This document shows, piece by piece, positions 23,794-35,904 of a stretch of 64,000 nucleotides of DNA. The notes under the pieces are model-generated. The model was not told where the DNA came from. It saw only the letters and a program-made list of their open reading frames with translations, and made no database searches. Location of the stretch: NCBI GenBank assembly GCA_036850795.1, contig JAAECO010000004.1:4092001-4156000 (forward strand). Reading direction: 5' to 3'. Made by a program: the position numbers and the translations under genes. Origin of the DNA: Cordyceps javanica. Taxonomy: Eukaryota > Ascomycota > Sordariomycetes > Hypocreales > Cordycipitaceae. Each line of letters starts with the position of its first letter. Positions within the stretch are counted from its first letter, which is position 1.

Positions 23794-25408
23794 ATGATGG
23801 ATGTCAATGTGAAGCTGACGACTGAAGCCATGTATGACGATATCTGCGAATCGTATAATGACGCCTTTTCGGGTAACCCAGGGATAGTTCAAGCATTGGA
23901 GAGATTGAAACAATCTCATCTGCCTGGCTGCTCGGTCCTAGATGTCGGATGTGGCCCCGGAGGACCGGCATCGCGCCTGATCGAGGCCGGGTATGATGTT
24001 ACCGGCATTGATCTGTCCCAGAAGATGGTTGACTATTGCCAAAAGTCCTTTGACGGGAATTTTTTGAGGATAGACATGACAGATTTTGAGCCAGAAACTC
24101 AGTTTGACGCTGTATTGTCTCTTTTTAATCTTTTCCATGTCTCTCACGCGGTCATCTACTCGATGGTCTTCAAAATGGCTTCTTGGCTACGACCAGGTGG
24201 CACAATTGCCATCGCAACCCTCGAGGCGGAACGCGTTGTTCGGGATGAAGCTCAACTATTCAAGCTACAGCAGACGCAATATGTGGAGAGGTTCGATACT
24301 GAATTCATGGGCCGCGTTGTGCCTTGCACGCTTCTCACTACCAAAGAATGGCTGCGACTTTTGCAAGAAGCAGGCTTCCTGATCCAGTCCGTCGACCGAC
24401 ACGAGTTCCAAGTAAGCGTTTTCGATTATACTGAGAGGCAAATATTTTTCACGGCAAAGAGAACTCACCTGGAGCCTCTCTTCGGGCCGTACCCTCTACC
24501 GCCAGTCAGGCGACGGCCGCACCAACTTAGCGAGAGCGCTTGGAAACCATTAGTTGAGCGTCTCACGAGCCATGACCATAAGGCTGTCCTAGAAGCTGTT
24601 AGGGTAAATAAAGAAGTGCTTGACGTTGGCAGCGGACATGGTCGTGAGTTGATACTTATTTTTCATATCATATTCTCTCCCCCAGCTCCCCTCACAAATA
24701 GCCAAGACTGACAATCCTCTTTTGCTCACAGAGCTTTCAGTTTCGATTGCGGAGCTGATTGGCAAAGCCTACGCTATTGAACCCAACCACGATCGCAATG
24801 ACCTTTTGATAGAGAATACCACTGGGTCCCTTGTTGAAGTGTATCAAGGAACGGCAGAGAGTCTTCCATTCGAAGATCGCAAGTTCGATGCCGCGGTGGC
24901 TGTCTGGATCCTACACTACGTGGACGATGTTGAGAAATCTCTCCAGGAAATGGCGCGAGTGGTCGACCCAACCGCGCCAAACGCACGCATTGTCCTTATA
25001 CAAGGGGCTCCTGATAATGAACTTGTGAGTCTCGTCAATAAGGCCTGTGCAGGCATTGTAGAAGAGAGTATGCCCCAGGGTGAGTCGGCCATTGACCACC
25101 AGGGTCTGTTGCTCGCAACCGCTGCGCGAGTCTTAACACAGCATGGGTTTGGCGATGTTCAACTCCAACGCGTACATGTCCCTTGCAAATTTCTAGAAGA
25201 ACATCTAGCCGCTCGCAGCAAGGCTGCTGCCAATGTGCTGATAGACCTTTGGTATCAGGACCATCCGAGAGTCGAGGACATGAAAGCAGCTATCCTGCCG
25301 GTCCTAGAAGAACACTTTAGCGACAACTCAATGGAGGTGGGAGACCAAGCTGTGCTACTGGTTGCGAAGCCTACAGCGACAGAAGTGGCGGTTGTGGCGA
25401 CAATTTGA
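23794..25408 (+). CDS. Tandem double SAM-dependent methyltransferase
   Basis: One gene with two class I methyltransferase domains, 508 residues. Exons are 23794-24643 and 24732-25408 (88-nt intron, GTGAGT donor). Domain 1 has motif I VLDVGCGPGG at about 48-57, the acidic strand-2 motif GIDLS at 71-75, FDAVLSLFNLFHV at about 104, and LRPGGTIAIATL. Domain 2 has VLDVGSGHG at 275-283, YAIEPNHD, FDAAVAVWILHYVDDVEKS and IVLIQGAP. Both SAM sites look intact. The intron falls just after motif I of domain 2. The substrate is unknown. UbiE/COQ5-like small-molecule methyltransferases are the nearest general match. The gene stands alone with looser, AT-richer flanks than its neighbours, which fits an accessory or specialised-metabolism gene. 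No other biosynthetic gene is adjacent. Confidence 0.82.
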
Positions 25409-26209
25409 CAGATTCCCCTACGTGATTGAACAAAAGGAGCATATCGGTTACCAGGTCTCGTCTGTGGTTGGCGCTGCCGCCATAGTGGCTATTGAATTGT
25501 TAATTACAAACCAGTGCAACTCTAGTTTGAAAGATATTATGGAAATTTACATTTCAACCGTTGCTTTTGTGGGATTTCTGCAACCGACGGCATTTCATGT
25601 AGGTAAGCCTGATGATGGTCTGTAGCGCGCATGATGGAGAGTGATAGACATGACGGCCCTCATCCTTCCTTCAAGCATTAATTGGTTGAATCATTTCGAA
25701 ACAGGAATCGACTTCCGGATTATGCTACTAATTTTATTTTGCGATACTGATGCACTTTGTCTCTTGTACCGTCCACTCACCCATCAAGAGCCTTGCGATG
25801 GTGCCGTGCCATTCAACAAATCTCACAAACGGCCCCCTGGCGAGCACTGGAATAAATGTGACATTGACGAATGGCGTACGAAGCACTCGCCCAACAGATC
25901 AAAGATGCTGTCATTCAACGCTCACCAAATAGGAGTTATTATTAGCGAAATGATGGTTGGAGCGGATACGACGGAGAGCCAGGCGCTGAACAAGTCCGGC
26001 GAGGGCTGTGGGTCCGGACGGCTGGAAGTCCCCTGTTACGCCTTAAATTTTGGTATGCGCCTTGCCTCGGCCCAAGCCGTCAATTGACCTGGTGAGAAAA
26101 AGGCCGTCAGCCCGAGGGGGTAAGCATCAAATCTGGGCGTCTTCGCAAACAATATTCTTCGTCGTCTCCCACGCACATTGTCAAAACCGGACACTCCGCA
26201 ACCCTCGAC
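25409..26209. other. Intergenic 0.8 kb
   Basis: Downstream of the methyltransferase and upstream of the thioesterase. An open frame at 25641-26087 (148 codons) has no recognisable domain, no low-complexity bias and no splice partner, so I do not call it. Confidence 0.5.
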
Positions 26210-27306
26210 ATGTTCAGCCAGCGAATTGCTCAGTCTAGCCGTCGACTCGCGCAGGCAGCGACTCGATCCACAGCCAGGAACGGCGCCTTAAGACGAGGCT
26301 ATGCCGGAGAGGCCAGCTCCACGCCTGGTGAGTCGGACCGGAGTTTTCGTGAGAGTTTGTTGGGACGAGTATGCCAAGATGGAGAGCTGGGTACTAATAG
26401 CCCACGCTCGCGCAATCGATCTCACCTAGCCATGTCTCCTGCTAACAGAAAAAAATTCCTTTGACGCTCCCCAGCTTCTTCGAAAATCACCACCACCAGT
26501 CCTCCGCCCCCTCCTCCGCCGCGAAGCAACTCTGGTGGCAGGATCGCCCTCTACGGACTCATATTTACGACCCTCGGCGCAACCGCCACCTGGAAAGTCA
26601 TGACGCAGGCCGGGATGGGTTTCTACTCGGACGAAGACAGCAACGCGAGGGCGGCGGCGCACGCTGAGGCGCACGGCGACGAGGCCGCGAAGCAGATCGA
26701 GGCGACCATCAACGCGCACCCGCTCGTCGCCGAGCTGCGCGCGCGGCCCGAGATGACTGAGTCGCGGCCGCACATGAAGATGCCATCGTCATACCGGCAG
26801 CACACGCTGACGGGCGGCGCGCTGCTAGGCCCCGGAAAGATGGTGGTGCCGCCCTTTTCCTGGACCGAGGACGGCGGCAAATCGCTCGTCGGCCTGTCGT
26901 ACGTCGGTGCTGAGCTGTGCGGCCACCCCGGCATCGTCCACGGAGGCTTCATCGCCACCATGCTCGACGAGGGCCTCGCGCGCTGCTGCTTCGGCGCCCT
27001 GCCGCACAACATTGGCGTCACGGCCAACCTCAACATTGATTATCGCAAGCCCATGCCCGCCAACAGCTTCCTGGTGCTGCGCGCCACGACGACAAAGGTC
27101 GACGGCCGCAAGGCCTGGGTCAAGGGTCACATTGAGCTGCTCCAGGATGAGGGCGCCGAGCCCGTCATCTTTGCCGAGGCCACGGCCATGTTTGTGTCGC
27201 CCAAGCACGCCGCGGTAAGTCGCAAAGCCGGAACATGGTGAGGAAGAGCACGGCTCGGTCGCTAACGTGATTGTTTCGCTACCAGGTAATGCCCAAGATC
27301 CAGTAA
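26210..27306 (+). CDS. Mitochondrial hotdog-fold thioesterase family protein
   Basis: Putative acyl-CoA thioesterase of the PaaI/THEM4-like hotdog superfamily. It resembles the fungal UPF0644 group (yeast Fmp10). Exons are 26210-26327, 26475-27214 and 27286-27306 (147- and 71-nt introns), giving 292 residues. The first exon encodes an Arg/Ser/Ala-rich mitochondrial targeting segment (FSQRIAQSSRRLAQAA). A Pro-rich linker and a short hydrophobic helix (IALYGLIFTTLGATATW) follow. The hotdog domain carries the family motif HPGIVHGGFIATMLDE, with the His-Gly-Gly turn and the Asp-Glu on the long helix, then NLNIDYRKPMP. The last exon is only 21 nt and ends VMPKIQ. Its substrate is unknown. Confidence 0.87.
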
Positions 27307-28154
27307 ACCTTGCAACGGTAAATTCAGACCTCAACTCTGATAGCCGGTACACGACAGACGAGACTATACCTCGAGAGGAAATATCGGCAATGCCAGCGAC
27401 AAGGGCATATTATGGGACTCCCAAAACCCCATATCCAAGAAATGAAGTCGTCTTTGCAACGACGGTGCAATTTTCCCTTCTTTTCCTCTTCTTTTTTTTT
27501 AAAGCGATTTCGCCATTCTTACGATAGAAGCCATGATGCATATCGACAGGATGCAGATATAGACATACAATAGACTAGGAGGGATAGAAATAAGTGTGTT
27601 TAGAAATACATCAACACAACATGTATAATTTCATCAAAGTCGTCTCAACCTCTGTGACCGCGCCGCAGTCACGCAAAGTCATGTTGCAGCCATTGTATGT
27701 GGGGAGCGGATCCTCGGTGCGTCGGAATGTCGCCATCGGTGCGCCAAATTAGTTTTTTCGCTCTTTACCCGGACACAATTGAACCCCGGATCTCAGGGCG
27801 TCAAAGCAGGCTCGCGCATTCAAGATGATACCAAAGTAAAACCAGATCATCAAGTAGCGGAAATGCGCAGCATAATAGCTAGAAAAAAGCCCTGGGCGGT
27901 TTAATTCACGGGCTTACTGTGTTGTCATTCCCATAGTCTCGTCTTACACCATCACATCTGACGAGTCCACCACAACCACCTCGACTTGTCGTTCTTGGCT
28001 GGCGCTCATCACGCAATAGCTAGCCCAAACCCACAACAGAGCTTGCACATTTCCATGTATTCAACTATCCATATTTCCCCCCTCCTCTTTCACCATCCAA
28101 TCTTCCTACCTCGCCTCGACCTCCCCGACCTCCCCTACACACATTGTCGTCACA
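27307..28154. other. Intergenic 0.85 kb upstream of APS kinase
   Basis: No gene seen. The final about 200 bp before 28155 are rich in C and T on the plus strand, as in many fungal promoters and leaders. Confidence 0.5.
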
Positions 28155-28994
28155 ATGGCTACGTACGTTGCTCAGTGCCCCTCCACCACCCCGCAGTGAC
28201 ATGCATCCTCAGCATCACCACGACTAGACTTGCCAGTTAACAGCAATGGCCACAGCAACATCACCTGGCACCCATCCCTCTCGCGCGCCGAGCGCAGTGA
28301 GATCCGCGGTCAGCGTGGCCTCACCCTCTGGTTGACCGGCCTTTCTGCGTCTGGCAAGTCGACTGTTGCCACGGCCCTCGAGCAGCACCTCTTGCACCAG
28401 GGCATCACGGCCTACCGTTTGGACGGCGACAACGTGCGCTTTGGCCTCAACAAGGACCTCGGCTTCTCCGAAAAGGACCGCAACGAAAACATTCGCCGCA
28501 TTGCTGAAGTGAGTATAATTTTTTATCTAGTCCTCGCTCCGCTCGCTTCTTACATGTAGTTTGCATGTTGCGGGTGGAAACGCGGTCCATGTTGAAGAAC
28601 AGTAAATTCTGACAAGACGAATCCGCAGGTCGCCAAGCTCTTTGCCGACTCATCCGCCATCGCCATTACCTCCTTCATCTCGCCATACCGCGCCGATCGT
28701 GACTCGGCCCGCGCCCTGCACGCCGCCGTCGCCCCCGGCAGCACCGACGAGCCCCTCCCTTTTGTCGAGGTCTACGTCGATGTGCCCCTCGAGGTTGCTG
28801 AGCAGCGTGACCCCAAAGGCCTCTACAAAAAGGCCCGCGCGGGTGAGATCAAGGAATTTACCGGGATTTCTGCCCCCTACGAGGAGCCGTCCAACCCCGA
28901 AATTATAATCAAGACACATGAGAATACCGTCGAGGAGTGCGTGGCCCAAATCACCAAGTGGCTTTCGAACAAGGGTTACATCAAGACGGTGTAA
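28155..28994 (+). CDS. Adenylylsulfate (APS) kinase
   Basis: Phosphorylates adenosine 5'-phosphosulfate to PAPS, the second step of sulfate assimilation, in the cytosol. Exons are 28155-28162 (8 nt), 28244-28508 and 28629-28994, with introns of 81 and 120 nt, giving 212 residues, the usual size. The P-loop is GLSASGKST. Other family signatures are LDGDNVRFGLNKDLGFS, RNENIRRIAEVAKLFAD, AITSFISPYRADR and ARAGEIKEFTGISAPYE. The start exon holds only MA plus two bases. Its GTACGT donor and the second acceptor AACAG give MATNGHSNITWHPSLS, which matches the family start. There is no fused ATP sulfurylase domain, so this is the stand-alone kinase (yeast MET14 type). Confidence 0.94.
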
Positions 28995-29254
28995 TCGCAT
29001 AGCTGGGGCAAGTTATTCGCAAAAAGGAAGTGTGGGACAAGTATCCGTCATCTACATCGAGACACAAATTTGTTCAAATACCATCAAGTTTGCCAAAGTA
29101 TTCCACCACATTCATATAGAAGTTGTGCACCTTTTCTTTGTACATGACAAGCCGGGTTGTGATAAAAAAGTCTAGGTAAATTGGAAGAAGCTGTGACCCG
29201 CAGGCTTGGCCTTGCACCATACAATACAGTTGCCTCCGCGCTCAATTTCTAAAA

Positions 29255-30641
29255 CTAAGGAAATTCTACCTGGTAGTAGACGTATGCCGTGTATTCATTG
29301 CCTTCGCCGGTCGCCAGTCCAGCCGCAGCCATTTCGGAGCTGAATGCGGCGTCATCCTTTGTAACTCGTCCACGCTTGTCCCGTCCAAACGCATTGCCAC
29401 CTAGAAATGCGTATTTGTTGTCCAATGCCGTCTTGACTTTGTCTGAATGTTTTGAGGTTGTCTACGTCGTGTTAGCTTTACTTTGCACATAGAACCAAGC
29501 AAACACCGAGTTGCTCACCTTGATCAACGCGGACAGGTATTCTAAAGGTAGACCGTATCTGAGGACCGCCTCGACAAACACGCGCAGTGTCAGAACATGC
29601 ACCCAAACCATGACACTTTCGCTCCAGCCGGTACGCCCCATGCGCAGAGCCTCGCCGCAAACCTTGCGCTCCTCGTTGGTCACGCGGTCCAGCTCACGCT
29701 GCTCCTCTTCGCGACCACCCTCGACGTATTTGAATTGGCGAGGCGTCCACTTCTGCTCACGACACTTTTGTAGAAACTCGGCGCTGTGCTTCTTAAACGT
29801 TGTGACGGCGAACAGGACGAATTCGTCGTCATGGTCAATCTCGATGGAGGATCGTGGCACAACCATGGGTGCCAGCGTCTCGTATTCTTTGAGGAAGTCT
29901 TTCTTGTAGTTTTTGGGCACGGCAACCAGGTGGGTTTCGAGGTATTCCGAATCCGTTACGAGTAATGAGGGATCGACAATGGGAGCTAGCGACTTGGTCG
30001 CGAGATTTCCCCTGTGACTATGTTAGGAGACGCAAGAACACGTGCGCGAGCAACATACTGTTGTCTTCGCTGCAGAGAAGCGAGATTTGTCTTGACAGCA
30101 TTATATTGATTGAATTTGGTCTTGACATCGTTATCGACGGTGATCAACTCCTGCTGGGGTATTAGCAAGCACACATGCGTACAGTCGCCGGATGGTGGTC
30201 AACCTTTTGTAGAGTATCGATGAGCTCGCTGAGGGGCTTGTCGGAACGGTATCGGACCTTGTTCCAGCTAAAGTTGCTAAGATAGTGGTCGGTGGGCTCT
30301 GCAGCACTTGTCAGCACCTTTCAGGGTCATGGCCATCGGCAGATCCTACTATCGTTGACCATCTTGTAGGAAGCTAGCCGGTCTGCGTCGCCATCGAGTA
30401 CAGAGCGTAGAGAGTCAGCGACCTTGGCTACCACGGCCTCGCAGTTGGCTTCAAGCTTGGCCAGGTCGTCGGCGTGCTGCACTAGTCCATCGAGGGTTCC
30501 AATCTTGAAGTCGGGGATCTTGAAGGGTACAACGTTGCCATTGTCAGCTACGGTGCCGCGGAGAGATGATAGGGCGTCGTCGCGGTCGCTCGAGTCAAAG
30601 GCGCTGAGGGGCAGCGAGACTACGGCGTACTTGGCCGACAT
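29255..30641 (-). CDS. VMA5: V-type H+-ATPase subunit C
   Basis: Peripheral-stalk subunit that links V1 and Vo in the vacuolar proton pump and controls reversible disassembly. Five exons: 30641-30350, 30298-30204, 30150-30059, 30011-29519 and 29461-29255, giving 392 residues, exactly the family size. It begins MSAKYAVVSLPLSAF. Conserved stretches include FKIGTLDGLVQHADDLAKLE, NFSWNKVRYRSDKPLSELI, FNQYNAVKTNL, PKNYKKDFLKEYETLAP, VHVLTLRVFVEAVLRYGLP and LDNKYAFLGG. The second intron ends in a CAGCAG tandem acceptor, so a one-residue (Gln) variant is possible. It converges with APS kinase, leaving 260 bp between stops. Confidence 0.95.
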
Positions 30642-31924
30642 TGTGTCGCTCCGCAGGTGGGCGAGGACAGAGAGAGATGAAAGGACGGGGCCCGGGAGGA
30701 GGTGCAGCAAGACTTTGTCTGTGACCGCAAGTTCGGCGGCCGGTAGGCGTTGCGGGAGAGATGGATGGATGAATGGCGTGCGGTACCAGGAATCCACGTC
30801 GTCGCTGGTCTAGATGAAGCTTGGACGATGACGAAGAGGGTAGTTTGCCGTCGGCTGCCAATCAGCAGCGGCGCTTGGGAATGGACAGCAAGAGGTGGGG
30901 CAACAAGGACAGTTTTGGCTTGTGTCGAGTGGGAGGGAGCTCGCGCCCGGAAAGCTTTACAACGTACGGAGTAGCCGCGGAGGGGGATGATCACTCGGCA
31001 GGAAGCTAGTAAGGTAGTTTCATTGGGAGCCGTCAATGCTATCAAGTTGCCCACCAAGCAGATCATGTTGCAGGGTGACCAGCTGAGCGAGCTAGACACG
31101 AAGGTCTTTAACATACCTTAGGTACGTGGGTAAAAGTAACGTACAGTGCTTTGAGTGCTACTCTGACCGTAACCCGCAAGTACAACAAGAAGCCCACCCG
31201 CAGCATTCAGCCACCGGCGTTATTTTTTAAAATGTGCCTACCTAGTAGGTGGAAAGTCCCCAGGCAGGTGCCGTTCGATTCGTACCTAGTTACTCGCAGT
31301 TGTGCCCACCATAACCTTGGCCGCGCCACCAGCCAGCACCAGCCAGCACCAGCCACGCCGTTCCCAGCCTCACCCATTGGCTTCTTGTCGTCCCCGCCCA
31401 AGTTAGCTCCGTTGCACATCACAAAGTTGGCACGCCTTCTGTCTAAGCCTGTTCGGTCGGGGCTCCAGCCATCCTCTGCAAAGAGTACTGTAAACAAGGA
31501 GCGAGAAAAATTCTCAACCGCAGAAAGGGCCAAGGTCAAGCCTGACCCAGCGCCGCCTCTGCTACTGTTGCTGCTGTTTTTTTTTTCCTTGACTGCCCCT
31601 GCCCGAGTGCTACACCTGCCACTTCTCCCGTCTCTCGCCTCCCGTCTCCCCATCGTTCGTCAGCCTACACCCCAAGAAAAATTTACACGATAGCCGCCAG
31701 CGCACTTCCCACCTTGCAATTGGCATCTCTTCCCACGCAATGGCATGACTCTTCGCCCGGCGTCGCACATCATCTCCCACAACCCGGGCCTACCGTCACT
31801 CATTTTAGCCACCGAAGGCCCAAGCTCACGTTCAGGCTCCCGGCCTAAGCAGGCTCAGGCCATCATTATAGCGGGGGGCTTTCTCGCTGGGCTGTCGCGT
31901 TAGACCGGGATCCATCCCAGAGCC
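30642..31924. other. Divergent intergenic region 1.28 kb (VMA5 / AT-hook gene)
   Basis: No gene supported. It contains short words such as GGTACGT and TACGGAGTA common in hypocrealean intergenic DNA, and a small 10-bp tandem repeat. Open frames here overlap the C/T-rich leaders and lack domains. Confidence 0.5.
31330..31356 (+). repeat. 10-bp tandem repeat (AGCCAGCACC)
   Basis: The unit CAGCCAGCAC/AGCCAGCACC occurs in about 2.5 adjacent copies in the divergent intergenic region. Simple-sequence origin is likely. Confidence 0.7.
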
Positions 31925-34534
31925 ATGGCCTCTGTTTCGCGTTGGTTGCTCCCTCCCCTGGTCGCATCGATTTTTCCCTCTTGACGCTGCTTCGTCATCG
32001 CCTATCCATCTCGCGACCTGCCCCTTTGCCCGTCTGTCGTCTGCCGCGTCCCGCCCTTCCTAACTTGATGGACTAGCTACCCGTATCAACTCAAATCCTC
32101 GCATCGCGCCCGCGCCCGCGACGTCCACAACGCCTCACCAGTCGGCTTCCGTTCCAAGCCCAGCCCCAAGCGCCATCATACCGACACCCAGCCTCCATCA
32201 GACGCCTTCTTCCCAGGGCGAGGCTCAGTCGGCTTCCGTCTTACATGGCCGTACGTGCACTCTTCGCTTCGTCTCCCCTTCCCGCCGCACCACATGTCGC
32301 TAACATGTCGCTCATCCTTTTCCCCTCTCGCAGGCATCGCCGACTTCAATGGCCAGACGTCATTTCTAACTACCGACGGGCGCGTCAAGAATCCTGTCCC
32401 CAGCAAGCTGCAGGGCATGGCCGACAACAAAAATGGCAACTTTGCTGTCATGCATATTGACCTAGGCCGCTCAGAAAAATCCATGCGCAACGACGCCGCC
32501 AAGCGCACAAGTGAAGGAACAGAGGCTGCCGCTCGAATTGCGAACCAGGCCGGATATCAGTCGGTTAAGCGCTCCAAGCTCGCCTGGCCGCCTCAAGATG
32601 GCGACTCATCCAATTCCTCTAACACGGCCGGTCTGGCTCCCAAGGAGGCCAAGACCGAGCAAGCGCGCCTGCTCACGTTGCTGCGCTCTGTAAATCCCGT
32701 CGCCGTCGCCGACCAGCTTTGTAAAGCTGTGGCCTTCTTTGGAGGCATCCCTGGTGCCCCTGCCCCCGAGACGAGGGCTCATTTCCCCCAAAGTAACCAA
32801 TCCAATGGATCCGGCTCCCAATTTATCTCTTGGTTGGCCGAAATTTTCCCAGCTTCGGCCGACCATTCCTCATCGCTACCTCCGGCCTCCAACCCTACGA
32901 ATCCTAATGCCGCGCAGAATCAGACACCCCCGGTGTCAGCCCAACCACCACCCTCAAAGTATAACGCAACACAACAAGATGGCAATCCCAGTGCCCCAAC
33001 CGCGGATGCGGCCGTCGACGTCGCCGCCGACCCAAACGCACCCGCAGCGCCGGTTAAGAGAGGTCGCGGCCGGCCAAAGGGCAGCAAGGGCAAGCCGAAA
33101 AATAAAGACCAGTCCACCAATGACGCCGCCGACCCCATGACGATGCAAGGCTCCCGAGGCCCAAATGCGGGTGGCCCTTGGCCCAGTCAACAACTCTACG
33201 CATCACAACAAGGCACGCCAGGCCAATCGGAGACAGGAACACCTGGGAAGAAACGAGGCCGCCCCAAGGGCTCAAAGAACAAACCCAAGAATCCCACTAC
33301 CAGTGGTGCAGAGCCGGCTACAACCCAAGATGCCGAAGAGTCCCAGGACTCATTCATGTCTCCCATGAGTCAAATGCCCAATTCCATGTCCTTGAACCAG
33401 GATGGCAGCACCCGTCCCTCCTCGGGCCCTTTGGGTCTCTCTAACATGATAGAGCCTGGTGGCTCGCAGACACAGAGTGGCTGGACCACGGTTGGGATGC
33501 AAGCTGGCCAAGATGGGAGCCCGGCACCGGGTCGCAAGCGCAAAAGCGATAAACAGCCCGACATGTCGAACAGCAACGCAAGCATGCCTCCAGGAATCCA
33601 GCAGGATGATGCCCAAGCCACGGACCCCAACGGTAAACGGAGGCGCTTCTCTAAGGACGGGGCGCCTTTTCCACAGATGAGCGGTCAGGCTAGGATGACT
33701 TCGTCCGAGTCGCCGATTCAAAACTCTACTTTCCAGAGTCCATCTCAACAAATGGTGTCTACCGGCAGCTTTGATCCTGCACAGCAGCCACCGAATCGCA
33801 AACCCGCCATCCGAAGTCAGCCTCCCAGCCGTCCTGGACAATCTCAGTCGCAGCAACAGCAGCAGCAACAGTTCAATCAGCAATCGGCACACCAACCTCA
33901 GTCGCAGCAACAACCATTCGGACAGCAGCCAGGGCAGCATAAGTCACCAATCATCGGAGGCAATCAGCCTCAGCAATCTTCTGGTGTCATCGACCTGTCA
34001 CGCAGTGTCATGTACAACCAGCAGCAGCAGCATCAACAGCAGCAGCAACAGCTTCAGCACTTTATGAATCAGCAGCGGCTCTCTGTAGATATGAACCCGG
34101 CAACGAACCCGCCTAGCCAGTTCGGCCAGGCTAATAGCGGCGGCAAGAGTCCGATGTTTCAAGGCCACATGGTACGAGCGCCGTCTGGCGATGCTGGTAT
34201 GCAGCACCAACAACGACCGTCACCTGCAAGCCAAAGTGCGCAGCTTAACCATGATGGGTCTCGCATGAGTCAGGCAGCCTTCGCGGGACGAGCTCCACCG
34301 GTGACGTCGGCAGGAGCATCACCGTCGATGAACAGCCCCTTTCCCCCCAACTATGCAGCGCGGAACTACATGGGCATGAATTACGGCAGCATGGGCGGTG
34401 CGCGAGTCCCAGATGCTACAGACCACTCCTTTGGCGGCTCTACGGGCCAAATGGATAACATGAACAATACTGATCAGGCCAATATGCGGCATCGGATGTA
34501 CCAATCTATGCAGCAACAGCAGCAACGACAATGA
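31925..34534 (+). CDS. AT-hook, Gln-rich putative chromatin or transcription protein
   Basis: Nuclear role inferred from two AT-hooks, KRGRGRPKGSKGK near residue 305 and KKRGRPKGSKNK near residue 369, which bind the minor groove of A/T-rich DNA. Exons are 31925-31940 (16 nt), 32077-32250 and 32334-34534, giving 796 residues. The second exon has an upstream in-frame stop and no ATG in its frame. The start is supplied by the small first exon (MASVSR), whose GTTGGT donor and CTAACTT branch give the right phase. A conserved-looking globular part lies before the hooks (TDGRVKNPVPSKLQGM; LLTLLRSVNPVAVADQLCKAV). The C-terminal half is disordered, with Gln runs near residues 570 and 626 coded by mixed CAG/CAA, plus Pro, Ser, Asn and Met. 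No catalytic domain is seen. Confidence 0.85.
33852..34055 (+). repeat. Imperfect CAG/CAA polyglutamine tracts
   Basis: Two clusters, about 33852-33872 and 34018-34055, of mixed CAG and CAA codons encode runs of 7-8 Gln with His interruptions. Codon mixing suggests selection on the protein rather than recent slippage. Confidence 0.75.
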
Positions 34535-35904
34535 CCATGATTGGTGCCGGATGATTTCTTCATCACAAACGTCACCAACTGTACATTTACTATCTGCAAT
34601 GTTGTATTTTCCAACCTGGGAGGTGAGCGATGATTTATCTTGATACTTTTCAAGTTGGCTTTGCTTTGAAACACACCAAAAAAAGGGGGGGGGAGCTACG
34701 AGATACCAACTTTTCTATTGTTCGAATTTGCTTCTGCAGTGGCGTTTTTCCTTCTATTCTCAGAGCTTTCGCCGAATGGGAGCCAATGGCAGCTATTCGC
34801 AACGGTTTCTGGGTTGATTATATTATATGGGAAATGAGGTAGGTGGGAAAACTAGGTTTGTGTGCCTCGGAAGGGGAATAGGGGAGAGAAGAGGAGGTAC
34901 TATGGACGGGCCTGTCATGGGACATTGTGGGACGCGATGATTTTTTTTTCCTCTTCCTGCTTGATATATGGTGTATTGTTTTTTAGGTCTATCTATACAT
35001 ATTATGCGTTGATGCGAGAACTACTATTATATTGAGTAATTTGGGTCCAACGTGTGTCCCTCAAGGTGCATCCAAGTAGGTAGCGGCTTACGTTACGTAC
35101 AACGCAATTCCAAGTCCACCTCCAGGCAAGTTGAAGAAGTTGAGCAAGCATGCACACAAGATGAGACGGTATTTGGCATTTATGAAAGTTCATATTTTGA
35201 TTCTCCGCCCATGTTTCTTTCGCCCAGAAACTAATATCCAGCTCAAGTCTCCTTGCCTCCAACCCAGATACCCAGAAGAAAAACAAAGAAATATATATAT
35301 AAAAGGCTCTCCAGCAAGACTTGTATGAAGCCAGAGCAACAACACCTTGCGATAGAAAAAAATTGACCAGGATGCCTTTGATCATTGCCGTCATGTCTAT
35401 TAGATGAAGAAGAAACAAGAAAAGATGGCACGCTTAAAGGAAAGAAAAATCCAAAATCCAAGCTCCACTACCGAGAGAAGGGTAGTCTGGTGTCGTCGTA
35501 ATGTAGCTGTTTTGCTGTATGTCCAAGCAATGAAAACAAAAAAAGTAAATGAAGAGATACAGTGTGTGTGTGAAAAGGGACGTTGAACAAGGAAAAAAGA
35601 TGACGTTGGAGAACAATTCCACAAAAGCGGTCATGATAGAAAGACAAGACGCCGGGAAATGCGAAGATGGTTCTTGTTAGAGAAGTGATGTGATGGTGAA
35701 GCAAGTCCACGATCATGAGCTTTGGGGATAGAGCGGGTAGAGCGGATATAATTGTATAAACATGGTAGCGCATAACAAAGTGGTTCTGTTTGCGGAAAGA
35801 GATGCAGTACTACCCAAAACGTTTGCTAGTAACAAATGTTTGGACATGGTACAAGCAAAGGTTTCGGACACTACCAGTCTGGCTAGTGCTCCTTTGAAAA
35901 GTAT
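34535..35904. other. Convergent intergenic region 1.37 kb
   Basis: 3' ends of the AT-hook gene (plus) and the F-box gene (minus). It has several homopolymer runs (for example A7G9 near 34678). No supported gene. A 138-codon minus frame at 35418-35002 has no domain. Confidence 0.55.

Noticed and set aside
30327..30797. 156-codon minus frame starting MDSWYRT upstream of VMA5
   Set aside because: Only the part from MSAKYAVV (30641) matches V-ATPase subunit C; the upstream part is leader sequence read in frame.
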